From the NCBI GenBank assembly GCA_011620825.1, contig WOYN01000129.1:1-5686 (forward strand): a DNA stretch of 5,686 nucleotides, read 5' to 3'. This DNA comes from Candidatus Methanomethylophilaceae archaeon (GTDB lineage Archaea; Thermoplasmatota; Thermoplasmata; Methanomassiliicoccales; Methanomethylophilaceae). The first letter of the stretch is position 1. The number at the start of each line of letters is the position of its first letter. The notes under the pieces are model-generated. The model had not been told where the DNA came from. It saw nothing but the letters and a program-made list of their open reading frames with translations, and ran no database searches. The position numbers and the translations under genes are program-made. Positions 1 to 5,636 of the stretch are shown here, in pieces.

Positions 1-492
1 CCGAAAGGGTTCGGCCATCGTTCCGGTGCTTTCGTGACCATATCCGAATATCCCTCGGGGGACCTGAGGGGATGCATAGGATATCCGGAGCCGGTGCTTC
101 CGCTGGGCGAGGCCATCGTTTCGGCGGCGCGCTCGGCGTGCCACGACCCCAGGTTCCCGCCGCTGACATCCAAGGAAGCGTCGGAGGACGTTTTTGAAGT
201 TACGATACTGACGCCGCCGGAACGCATGGCATTTTCTTCGGCCGAAGACCTTCTGAACAAGATCCAGATCGGACGCGACGGCCTGATAATATCGTATATG
301 GGGCGCCGCGGCCTATTGCTCCCGCAGGTCCCGGCCGAATGGGGCTGGAGCAAGGAGGAGTATTTATCTCACTTGTCGATGAAGGCCGGTCTGCCTTTGG
401 ACACTTGGAAGAGGAAAGGCGTCGCCATCGACAGGTTCGAAGGCGAGATATTCGCCGAGGAATCGCCCAGAGGCGAAGTGATCAGGAAATGA
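1..492 (+). CDS. AMMECR1-family protein, 5' end cut by window edge
   Basis: The reading frame is open from base 1, and family-like sequence (GHRSGAFVTI) precedes the first possible internal start, the GTG at 34. The gene therefore begins outside the window, leaving 163 residues. Numbered from base 1, the fragment has the family hallmark LRGCIG at residues 22-27, DPRFPPL at 49-55, a VTILTPPERM stretch near 67-76, GLLLPQVPAEWGWSKEEYL at 104-122, KAGLPLDTW around 128-136, and a terminal RFEGEIFAE segment. This order matches archaeal AMMECR1 proteins such as the P. horikoshii PH0010 family, which are normally around 200 residues, so only the N-terminus is missing. It should be a soluble cytoplasmic protein. 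The biochemical role of the family is not settled: bacterial relatives are often found beside MEMO-like and radical-SAM proteins, but neither partner is visible here. The stop codon lies 4 bases before pyrC, so co-transcription is likely. Family assignment is confident; function is open. Confidence 0.93.
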   Translation, partial: PKGFGHRSGAFVTISEYPSGDLRGCIGYPEPVLPLGEAIVSAARSACHDPRFPPLTSKEASEDVFEVTILTPPERMAFSSAEDLLNKIQIGRDGLIISYMGRRGLLLPQVPAEWGWSKEEYLSHLSMKAGLPLDTWKRKGVAIDRFEGEIFAEESPRGEVIRK

Positions 493-496
493 GGCC

Positions 497-1759
497 ATGG
501 GACCGGAGCTAGTTATTGCGGGAAGAGCGTTCATCGGCGGAGAGCTGAAGGAAACCGAGATCGGGATCACCGACGGGAAAATAGTATTCATCGGGCCCAA
601 GGCCGACAGGGGCGGAGACCGAATAGATATCGGAACGAGCCGTATAGTTCTCCCCGGAGGCATCGACCCCCATGTCCATTTCAGAGACCCGGGGATGACC
701 CAGAAGGAAGATTTCGGAACAGGCTCGACTTCGGCCATCTGCGGAGGTATAACATGCGTGCTGGATATGCCGAACACCAAACCTCCGGCGATGGACATCG
801 AGTCCATCAGGGACAAGAAGGCGCGTCTTAGAAAACGCTCTTATTGCGACTACGGACTTTTCGGCGCGATCACGAAGAACCGTTCACCGGCCAAGATTGC
901 GCCGCTTGTAGCAGGGTTCAAACTCTTTATGGGATCTACCACGGGAGATATTCTTACAAATGACGATTCGGCGATAGCCAGAGCTTCACAGGATATAATC
1001 AGTTCCGGAAAAGTGCTGAGCGTACACGCTGAGGACAACAATTTTTTGCTGCACGAACCTGAGTACGACTGCACGGACCATCTGAGAAACCGCCCGTCGG
1101 CCGCCGAGATGAACGCGATCAGGCGGCTTTCCCCCTACGTAGGCATGAAGATCAACATATGCCACATCACGACCGCCGAGTCGCTGGCACTGGCATCTTC
1201 CCTGGGCTTCACGACCGAGGTGACCATGCATCATCTTATGTTCGATGCCGGCAGAGGGCAAAGCACGCAATTCAAGGTCAATCCCCCGCTGAGGGATATC
1301 AAGACCAGAGAATCTCTATACAAATCATTCGAGGAAGGCTCCATTACGATGATCGGAAGCGACCATGCCCCACATACGGCAGATGAAAAGAGCCAGGAGT
1401 TTGATTATGCACCGAGCGGCATACCTGGCATAGAGACGACGATGCCGATAATGATGCACATGGTGCGCATGGGAACTATACCGCTGCAGCGTGTTGCAGA
1501 GATGTGCTCGGCGGCGCCTGCAAGGGTATTCGGAATGAACAAGGGGGCCATCGAGGTCGGAAAAGACGCAGATCTCTCAATATTCGACCTCCGCAATTCC
1601 GAACAGATCAGCGTTACGAAGATGCATAGCAAGGCGGGCTACACCCCGTATGACGGATGGAGCGCCGTATTTCCGGATATGGTGTTGCTTAGGGGTGAGG
1701 TCCAGTTGCAGGACGGGGAGTTCTGCGGAGAGGCAATGGGAGAGGACATAATTGGTTGA
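497..1759 (+). CDS. pyrC: Dihydroorotase
   Basis: A 420-residue amidohydrolase-fold enzyme that interconverts N-carbamoyl-L-aspartate and L-dihydroorotate, the third step of de novo pyrimidine synthesis in the cytoplasm. Visible active-site elements: GGIDPHVHFRDPG with H59 and H61 as metal ligands; DMPNTKP at 90-96; K142 in FKLFMGSTTG, placed for a carboxylated bridging lysine; H177 in SVHAED; H223 in CHITT; and D289 in GSDHAPH as the catalytic aspartate. The length, and this FRDPG / K-MG arrangement, fit the class I/archaeal branch rather than the shorter E. coli-type enzyme. Allantoinase and hydantoinase are related alternatives, but the HFRDPG and NPPLR (residues 262-266) motifs favour dihydroorotase. 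The ATG at 497 is preceded by GAGG at 491-494, which is rather close, and by CAGGA at 483-487, so translation may be coupled to the upstream AMMECR1 gene. The 3' end overlaps the next gene by 8 bases. No carbamoyltransferase or other pyr gene is in view. Confidence 0.95.
   Translation: MGPELVIAGRAFIGGELKETEIGITDGKIVFIGPKADRGGDRIDIGTSRIVLPGGIDPHVHFRDPGMTQKEDFGTGSTSAICGGITCVLDMPNTKPPAMDIESIRDKKARLRKRSYCDYGLFGAITKNRSPAKIAPLVAGFKLFMGSTTGDILTNDDSAIARASQDIISSGKVLSVHAEDNNFLLHEPEYDCTDHLRNRPSAAEMNAIRRLSPYVGMKINICHITTAESLALASSLGFTTEVTMHHLMFDAGRGQSTQFKVNPPLRDIKTRESLYKSFEEGSITMIGSDHAPHTADEKSQEFDYAPSGIPGIETTMPIMMHMVRMGTIPLQRVAEMCSAAPARVFGMNKGAIEVGKDADLSIFDLRNSEQISVTKMHSKAGYTPYDGWSAVFPDMVLLRGEVQLQDGEFCGEAMGEDIIG
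1738..1745 (+). promoter_or_regulatory. Ribosome binding site for the TTG-started cysteine-cluster gene
   Basis: A GGGAGAGG purine run ends 6 bases before the TTG at 1752, at normal Shine-Dalgarno distance, and lies inside the end of pyrC. An in-frame TAA occupies 1749-1751, directly before that TTG. The next in-frame ATG falls inside the cysteine motif. Together these fix the TTG as the start. Confidence 0.7.
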
Positions 1760-2867
1760 TCTCAACGTTGATTATTCAGAGGTCAGAGGCAAGTTTATCG
1801 AATGTCCCCCGCAGTGCGGGATGTGCTGCCTCTGCCAGCCTGAGGTCCTTTCTGAAGAGAAGGACTTCTTCAAGAGCAAATATCCGGAAAGCCTGGTTAA
1901 GACGAGGTCGCCGGATTCATATCTGGCACTTGCACTTAAAAAGGGCCATGGGTCATGCGTGTTCCTGAACGGCAGGAAGTGCGACGTATATCTGCACCGC
2001 CCGGCATACTGCAGGCAGTTCCCTCTGCACATATACGCCGGAGAGAAGATATCGGTCGAGCTCGATCTGTCGTGCAGGGGGGCCTGGACCGGTAGGGGGG
2101 CGGACGCCGAGGCCGAAGCCAGAGGCATAGTAGAGGCCGCGTCGGGAAGAATATTCCCGGCCTTCCGCGAGTCCAAGAAGGTCTACGAAGAGTTCTACAG
2201 GAATTGCGTGGAAGCTGGGGTCATGGGCGACCCGTCCGCCATACGCACATCGGTGTCGGTATCGCTTTCCAAGTTCACCGACCCGAACTGCCTGGGACGC
2301 ATACTGGATATGTCTCAGACCGAGGACGTCATGTCCATTTCCGAGGTCGTGCCCGGGATCGATCCGGACATCGGCGACCTGGATGATGCGGCCCGTTCCG
2401 CCGCGATGGAATCCATGTCTTCCGACGATCCTCTGAGCGTCCCGATCTACTGCGACGAAAAATGGAATTGGAACATGTTCATGGCGGACGGCGACAGCTT
2501 GGAATGGATGGTTATGGACGATGACGGAAATCTGATCCATAAGGCGTTCGCATCGGCCTCAAAGATACCGCTGAAACCTTTGGAGGGCAGCGGAAGGGAT
2601 GTTTTGGCACAGTACATATCCATTCTCAACTGCAGGGAAAGCTTCATGGGCAACGTCTACAGCAATATCGATGCCACGGGATACGAGGACTCCATGACCA
2701 ACGCATATTACGGAACGGTCGCCGTTTCCGTGATCGATCTTCTCTGGAGGGCTTCCATGCTGGACCACTTCATAGGAACCGGGATGGGCGCCGAGGGCAT
2801 CAGGGAAGCGATAATATTCTATGACATGGACCGCTTGGACGCGCCTGCCATAGGGGCGTTCATCTGA
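1752..2867 (+). CDS. YkgJ-type CxxxCxxCC cysteine-cluster protein with long unassigned C-terminal region
   Basis: The protein has 371 residues. Its N-terminal part (about 15-110) matches the zinc/iron-chelating YkgJ-like family (PF03692 type): CPPQCGMCCLC at residues 18-28, then CVFLNGRKCDVYLHRPAYCRQFP at about 69-91, then C108. The conserved cysteines are C18, C22, C25, C26, C69, C77, C87 and C108, with an extra C28. The family is thought to bind a metal or Fe-S cluster, but its reaction is unknown for most members. Residues from about 120 to 371 match nothing I recognise. They include an acidic stretch near 202-228 (IDPDIGDLDDAA and on), a tryptophan-rich patch EKWNWNMFM near 236-244 and a final mixed hydrophobic region. 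I see no signal peptide or clear transmembrane helix. The TTG start is forced by an in-frame TAA immediately upstream and supported by a GGGAGAGG site. The 8-base overlap with pyrC implies translational coupling in one operon. The substrate is unknown. Confidence 0.85.
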   Translation: MVDLNVDYSEVRGKFIECPPQCGMCCLCQPEVLSEEKDFFKSKYPESLVKTRSPDSYLALALKKGHGSCVFLNGRKCDVYLHRPAYCRQFPLHIYAGEKISVELDLSCRGAWTGRGADAEAEARGIVEAASGRIFPAFRESKKVYEEFYRNCVEAGVMGDPSAIRTSVSVSLSKFTDPNCLGRILDMSQTEDVMSISEVVPGIDPDIGDLDDAARSAAMESMSSDDPLSVPIYCDEKWNWNMFMADGDSLEWMVMDDDGNLIHKAFASASKIPLKPLEGSGRDVLAQYISILNCRESFMGNVYSNIDATGYEDSMTNAYYGTVAVSVIDLLWRASMLDHFIGTGMGAEGIREAIIFYDMDRLDAPAIGAFI

Positions 2868-2887
2868 CGTGCTGAAAGAGGTATTGA

Positions 2888-2901
2888 CAAACCTTCAAAT
2901 A
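2888..2901 (+). promoter_or_regulatory. Probable archaeal BRE/TATA promoter of the LSm - L37e - purF cluster
   Basis: CAAACC (2888-2893) followed by TTCAAATA (2894-2901) resembles a TFB recognition element and TATA-like box. It matches GAAACC-TTTAATAG before the tRNA gene in this window. Transcription would start about 25 bases downstream, near 2923, giving a short leader before the LSm start at 2934. The stretch lies in the 66-base gap after the cysteine-cluster gene, the first real gap between genes in the window. The placement is by motif only. Confidence 0.6.
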
Positions 2902-2933
2902 GTAAACCCCTTATGAACATTCGGTGGCTTTAG

Positions 2934-3149
2934 ATGATGAAACCATTATCTATCCTGGGCAAAGCGGTGAACAACAATGTCATCGTGGTCCTCAGGGGTA
3001 AAAGGGAGTACAGGGGTGTCCTCGACGGATACGATCAGTTCATGAACGTCGTACTGAAGAACGCCGACGAGCTCTTCGAAGGTCAGCCTGTCGCCAAGCA
3101 CAGAATGGCAATAGTGCGTGGGGACAACATAATTTACATTTCGCCATAA
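2934..3149 (+). CDS. lsm: LSm (Sm-like archaeal) RNA-binding protein
   Basis: A 71-residue single-domain Sm protein, the normal archaeal size, expected to assemble as a homoheptameric ring that binds U-rich single-stranded RNA in the cytoplasm. The Sm1 motif spans about residues 15-46 and has the RNA-contacting D34-x-F36-M37-N38 signature in GYDQFMNVVL. The Sm2 motif near 60-70 carries the classic RGDN (63-66) followed by IIYIS. Starts at 2934 or at the adjacent ATG 2937 are both possible. GGTGG at 2923-2927 serves either, and I chose the first. The gene follows a probable promoter and is directly followed by L37e, with its TAA stop embedded in the L37e ribosome binding site. The LSm - L37e pairing is a known archaeal arrangement (for example in Haloferax), linking RNA binding with ribosome production. 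Confidence 0.96.
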   Translation: MMKPLSILGKAVNNNVIVVLRGKREYRGVLDGYDQFMNVVLKNADELFEGQPVAKHRMAIVRGDNIIYISP

Positions 3150-3157
3150 GGAGTGAT
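3148..3157 (+). promoter_or_regulatory. Strong ribosome binding site of L37e, fused to the LSm stop codon
   Basis: AAGGAGTGAT resembles the full complement of the 16S rRNA 3' end (AGGAGGTGAT) with one base missing. It ends 3 bases before the ATG at 3161, with the GGAG core at normal distance. The last two bases of the LSm stop TAA are its first two bases, so ribosomes finishing LSm end on the L37e initiation signal. Confidence 0.75.
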
Positions 3158-3160
3158 ACA

Positions 3161-3331
3161 ATGGGAACTGGAACATCGGCAAAGGGGAGACACAACAGCA
3201 ACAGGACTCACATCCCATGCCGCAGGTGCGGAAAACGCTCGTACCACGTAAGGAAGAGCGTATGCGCTTCCTGTGGATACGGTAAAACCGCCAAGCTCAG
3301 GAGCTATACCTGGGCTAAGTGCCACGATTAA
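3161..3331 (+). CDS. rpl37e: 50S ribosomal protein L37e
   Basis: A 56-residue basic protein of the large ribosomal subunit, of the type shared by archaea and eukaryotes and absent from bacteria. It begins MGTGTSAKGRHNSNRTHIPC and holds a zinc ribbon: C20-x-x-C23 (CRRC) and C35-x-x-C38 (CASC), with arginine- and lysine-rich flanks that contact rRNA. The family conserves GTxSxGKR near the N-terminus, R-R-CG-S-H in the middle and a basic W-K tail; here these appear as SAKGRHN, CGKRSYHV and SYTWAKCHD. The length is slightly below the usual 57-62, but all cysteines are present and the gene is intact. It has a strong ribosome binding site overlapping the LSm stop. The purF start follows 9 bases after the stop (0 if the alternative GTG is used), so the three genes are almost certainly co-transcribed. 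Confidence 0.96.
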   Translation: MGTGTSAKGRHNSNRTHIPCRRCGKRSYHVRKSVCASCGYGKTAKLRSYTWAKCHD

Positions 3332-3340
3332 GTGAGAAAT

Positions 3341-4765
3341 ATGACAGGGCCGAAACACAGTTGCGGTGTTGTAGGAATCAGCTCCGAAAACAACGTTGTG
3401 CCTGCCCTGCAAAAATCTCTCATGATAATCCAGCACCGCGGACAGGAGAGTGCTGGAATATCTGTGTACAATTCTGAAGGTACCATAGATACCGTCAAGG
3501 ACAACGGTCTGGTACAGACCGCTCTGCCCAAATACATGCTGAGCAAACTCCACGGTAACGTGGGCATCGGTCATGTGAGATATCCGACCACGGGGTCAAA
3601 GGTCAACGGCAACGCGCAGCCTCTGACCGCCACTACCGGATACGGCCCGTTGGCCATCGCGCATAACGGCGATATAACGAATTTTGATTCTCTGAAGGAG
3701 ATGTACCTCTCGTCAGGCTGGTCTTTCTTCACGGACTCGGACAGCGAGCTCGTGACAAAGATATTCAGCAAATACTCGGCACAGTACACCGACCCGGTCA
3801 AGGCCCTTAAGGCCACGTGCGGCGACCTCGACGGAGCGTTCTCACTCGTCATGCTGGTCGGCAACAGGCTTTTCGGGATAAGGGACCCGAGAGGCATGAG
3901 GCCGCTGTGCATCGGCAGGATAAGAGACGGATATATGCTGGTCTCCGAATCTGCGGCGATCGATGCGATGAACGGTGAGCTCATAAGGGACGTAATGCCC
4001 GGCGAGATAGTCGAGATAACCCCTACTGAGATAATCAGCTACCCATACAACACCACGGGCCCCAAGGCCCACTGCATGTTCGAGTGGGTTTATTTTGCGA
4101 GGCCAGATTCTATCATGGATGGCCGTGAGGTCTACGACGTAAGAAGGAAGATAGGCGAGATCCTGGCAAAGGAGAGCCCCGCAGACGTCGACCTGATCAT
4201 GCCGATACCGGACTCCGGACGTGCACATGCGATCGGTTTCTCGGTAAAATCGAAGATCCCGTACGAGGAAGGGTTCATGAAGAACCGTTTTGCAGAGCGT
4301 ACGTTCATTCTGCCGGACCAGAGGCAGAGAGAGGCGGCCGTGTCCACCAAGATGAACCCCATCAAGAGCACGGTCAACGGTAAGAGGATCCTGATCGTGG
4401 ACGACAGCATAGTGCGCGGAACGACGCTCAAGAAACTCATCAGCATGCTGAGGGGTGCCGGAGCCAAAGAGGTCCACGTGCGCATAGGATGTCCGCCGGT
4501 CATCGCTCCGTGCTACTACGGAGTGGACATGAAGACCCGCGACCAGTTCGTTGCGACAAACCATTCTGTTGATCAGGTATGTCAGATCATAGGCGCCGAC
4601 AGCTTGGCGTATATCAGTGTGAAAGGCCTGATTGAAGCGGTAGGCATACCGGAGAGCGATCTGTGCCTGGCATGCGTATGCGGAAAGTACCCGACGCTCA
4701 TTCCGGGTGAGGTCCACAGGTACCAGTCCACCCTCGTAGAGGACTTCAACGGCAAAGCTGCATGA
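3341..4765 (+). CDS. purF: Amidophosphoribosyltransferase (glutamine PRPP amidotransferase)
   Basis: Catalyses PRPP + glutamine to 5-phosphoribosylamine, glutamate and pyrophosphate, the committed step of de novo purine synthesis, in the cytoplasm. Numbered from the ATG (474 residues), the N-terminal Ntn-hydrolase domain has nucleophile C8 after a 7-residue propeptide (KHSCGVVGI), QHRGQES at 31-37, GHVRYPTTG from 77, and HNGDITN at 108-114. The phosphoribosyltransferase domain has PIPDSGR at 288-294 and the PRPP loop ILIVDDSIVRGTT at 350-362. Cysteines C245, C384 (with C391 nearby), C442 and C445 are spaced like the 4Fe-4S ligands of B. subtilis PurF, so an oxygen-sensitive cluster and propeptide cleavage are likely. 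A GTG at 3332, directly after the L37e stop, would add three residues. I prefer the ATG because GTGAG at 3332-3336 then serves as its ribosome binding site. It is the last gene of the LSm - L37e cluster, and no other pur gene is nearby. Confidence 0.96.
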   Translation: MTGPKHSCGVVGISSENNVVPALQKSLMIIQHRGQESAGISVYNSEGTIDTVKDNGLVQTALPKYMLSKLHGNVGIGHVRYPTTGSKVNGNAQPLTATTGYGPLAIAHNGDITNFDSLKEMYLSSGWSFFTDSDSELVTKIFSKYSAQYTDPVKALKATCGDLDGAFSLVMLVGNRLFGIRDPRGMRPLCIGRIRDGYMLVSESAAIDAMNGELIRDVMPGEIVEITPTEIISYPYNTTGPKAHCMFEWVYFARPDSIMDGREVYDVRRKIGEILAKESPADVDLIMPIPDSGRAHAIGFSVKSKIPYEEGFMKNRFAERTFILPDQRQREAAVSTKMNPIKSTVNGKRILIVDDSIVRGTTLKKLISMLRGAGAKEVHVRIGCPPVIAPCYYGVDMKTRDQFVATNHSVDQVCQIIGADSLAYISVKGLIEAVGIPESDLCLACVCGKYPTLIPGEVHRYQSTLVEDFNGKAA

Positions 4766-4775
4766 TGGTCACTAG

Positions 4776-4789
4776 GAAACCTTTAATAG
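4776..4789 (+). promoter_or_regulatory. Probable BRE/TATA promoter of tRNA-Ala
   Basis: GAAACC (4776-4781) plus TTTAATAG (4782-4789) form a TFB/TATA-like pair. The TATA centre is about 29 bases before the mature tRNA 5' end, leaving room for a leader of a few bases to be removed by RNase P. It starts 10 bases after the purF stop, so the tRNA has its own promoter, though read-through from purF is possible. Confidence 0.65.
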
Positions 4790-4814
4790 GAACAATTAAT
4801 CACTGAATCTTACC

Positions 4815-4887
4815 GGGCAGGTAGATCAGTTGGAAGATCGCTACATTGGCATTGTAGAGGTCGCGAGTTCGAATCTCGCCCTGTCCA
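4815..4887 (+). tRNA. tRNA-Ala, anticodon GGC
   Basis: A complete 73-base intronless cloverleaf. The acceptor stem GGGCAGG (4815-4821) pairs with CCTGTCC (4880-4886). The single wobble is G3-U70, the alanine identity pair. The D stem is GATC (4824-4827) with GATC (4836-4839), and its loop holds GG at 4832-4833. The anticodon stem CTACA/TGTAG (4841-4845 with 4853-4857) encloses the loop TTGGCAT, placing anticodon GGC at 4848-4850, which reads GCC and GCU alanine codons. The variable loop is AGGTC. The T stem GCGAG/CTCGC flanks TTCGAAT. The discriminator is A4887, also typical of alanine. CCA is not encoded and must be added after transcription. Confidence 0.97.
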
Positions 4888-4894
4888 CTCTTTT
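4888..4894 (+). terminator. Possible T-run terminator of tRNA-Ala
   Basis: CTCTTTT directly follows the discriminator base. Archaeal RNA polymerase can stop at short T runs, but four Ts is weak. A loose 7-base inverted repeat (4894-4900 with 4924-4930) begins at its last base. The assignment rests on position mainly. Confidence 0.35.
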
Positions 4895-4952
4895 CGATAT
4901 TGAGCTGTCAAACTTGAGTTGATATATCGATACGGATTATGCGACGACTTAA

Positions 4953-4967
4953 TTTACACGGTGTAAA
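4953..4967 (+). promoter_or_regulatory. Palindromic operator, probably for the TetR-family regulator
   Basis: TTTACAC-G-GTGTAAA is a perfect 7-base inverted repeat around one central base. Its right arm runs into the AAAC element just upstream of the regulator's TATA-like box. A dimeric TetR-type protein bound here would cover the TFB site and block initiation, the classic autorepression layout. The symmetry is directly visible; the identity of the binding protein is inferred from position. Confidence 0.6.
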
Positions 4968-4976
4968 CATTTATTA
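4965..4976 (+). promoter_or_regulatory. Probable BRE/TATA promoter of the TetR-family gene
   Basis: AAAC (4965-4968) followed by ATTTATTA (4969-4976) matches the same pattern as the promoters before LSm and tRNA-Ala. A start about 25 bases downstream falls near 4998, only some 6 bases before the ATG at 5004. No Shine-Dalgarno site is visible there, so the mRNA is probably leaderless or nearly so. Confidence 0.6.
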
Positions 4977-5003
4977 GAGCAAAACACATCGTAGAGTCCG
5001 ATC

Positions 5004-5636
5004 ATGGACCTGAAATTCAAAAGGGCACGTAGTAAAGAGAACAAAGAGAAGAGGTTCTCGGATATACTCGATGTGTCCGCAGAGCTGTATGATAAATTTC
5101 GTTATCCGGGCCTTACATTTGAAAAAATATCAAAAAAATTGAATATCACGCGTCCCGCAATATACAAATACTTCAAAACTAAAGACGAGATTCTCGTAGA
5201 GATACTTCTGAGAGACCTCGATGGTCTGTGCAATGATCTTTTAGAGAATTTCAATCCTTCTGTAGATTATACAAAGGAGGAGATCGCCACATTATGGACA
5301 GATGTCATGATGAAGAACGAGAGGATCATGGATGTTATGTCACTTCATTCTTCATCCATCGAAAAGATGGTCTCTGCCGAATACAACAGCGGACCGGAAA
5401 GTGTTTTAAGAGGGTATATCCGGGCACTTAAGGGACTGATAAAACATCTTATTCCCGGCATCGACGATAACACTGCCGTCGATTTTGTTCTGTATCAGAT
5501 ATCATTCGCCGTAGGTCTATATCCATTCATGAAGGTCAAAATGAACGATACGGACTCAAACAAGGAGATATTCAGATTTAACAGAATGTATCGTGAGAAT
5601 ATCCTCACAAAATTAAAATCGATGGGCGGTTCGTGA
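5004..5636 (+). CDS. TetR/AcrR-family transcriptional regulator
   Basis: The protein has 210 residues, a normal size for the family. The N-terminal DNA-binding domain spans about residues 17-65. Its helix-turn-helix is LTFEKISKKLNITRPAIYKYF (37-57) followed by KTKDEIL, the typical family signature in which helix 3 (RPAIYKYF) reads DNA. A basic lead (KFKRARSKENKEKR) precedes it and may contact the DNA backbone. The remaining helical region (about 75-205) should form the dimer and ligand pocket; it is too divergent to name a ligand. The ATG at 5004 lacks a Shine-Dalgarno site, in line with a leaderless transcript. A palindrome at 4953-4967 over its promoter suggests autorepression. The gene is visibly AT-richer than the rest of the window, with many AAA, TTA and ATT codons, which may mean foreign origin or simply weak expression. 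No target gene is visible: the gene stands alone, with 50 bases of sequence after it. Confidence 0.92.
   Translation: MDLKFKRARSKENKEKRFSDILDVSAELYDKFRYPGLTFEKISKKLNITRPAIYKYFKTKDEILVEILLRDLDGLCNDLLENFNPSVDYTKEEIATLWTDVMMKNERIMDVMSLHSSSIEKMVSAEYNSGPESVLRGYIRALKGLIKHLIPGIDDNTAVDFVLYQISFAVGLYPFMKVKMNDTDSNKEIFRFNRMYRENILTKLKSMGGS

Noticed and set aside
34..492. GTG at 34 as the start of the AMMECR1 gene
   Set aside because: The frame is open back to base 1 and encodes conserved family sequence (GHRSGAF) before it, so the true start lies left of the window.
1953..2540. A 195-codon open frame on the minus strand opposite the cysteine-cluster gene
   Set aside because: It has no recognisable motif, and the plus strand has a motif-bearing gene with a supported start; it is treated as a shadow.
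3842..4717. A 291-codon open frame on the minus strand inside purF
   Set aside because: It lies entirely opposite a well-conserved gene, has no recognisable domain, and is explained by the GC-rich codon pattern of purF.
4815..4887. The tRNA-Ala gene as an attachment site of an integrated element
   Set aside because: No second copy of the tRNA 3' segment and no integrase are present in the window; kept only as a question about the right flank.
4894..4932. Short inverted repeats: TCGATAT (4894-4900) with ATATCGA (4924-4930), GATATATC (4921-4928), TATCGATA (4925-4932)
   Set aside because: They are short, overlapping and built from AT-rich sequence where such palindromes arise by chance. They are not aligned with a promoter, unlike the 4953-4967 palindrome.
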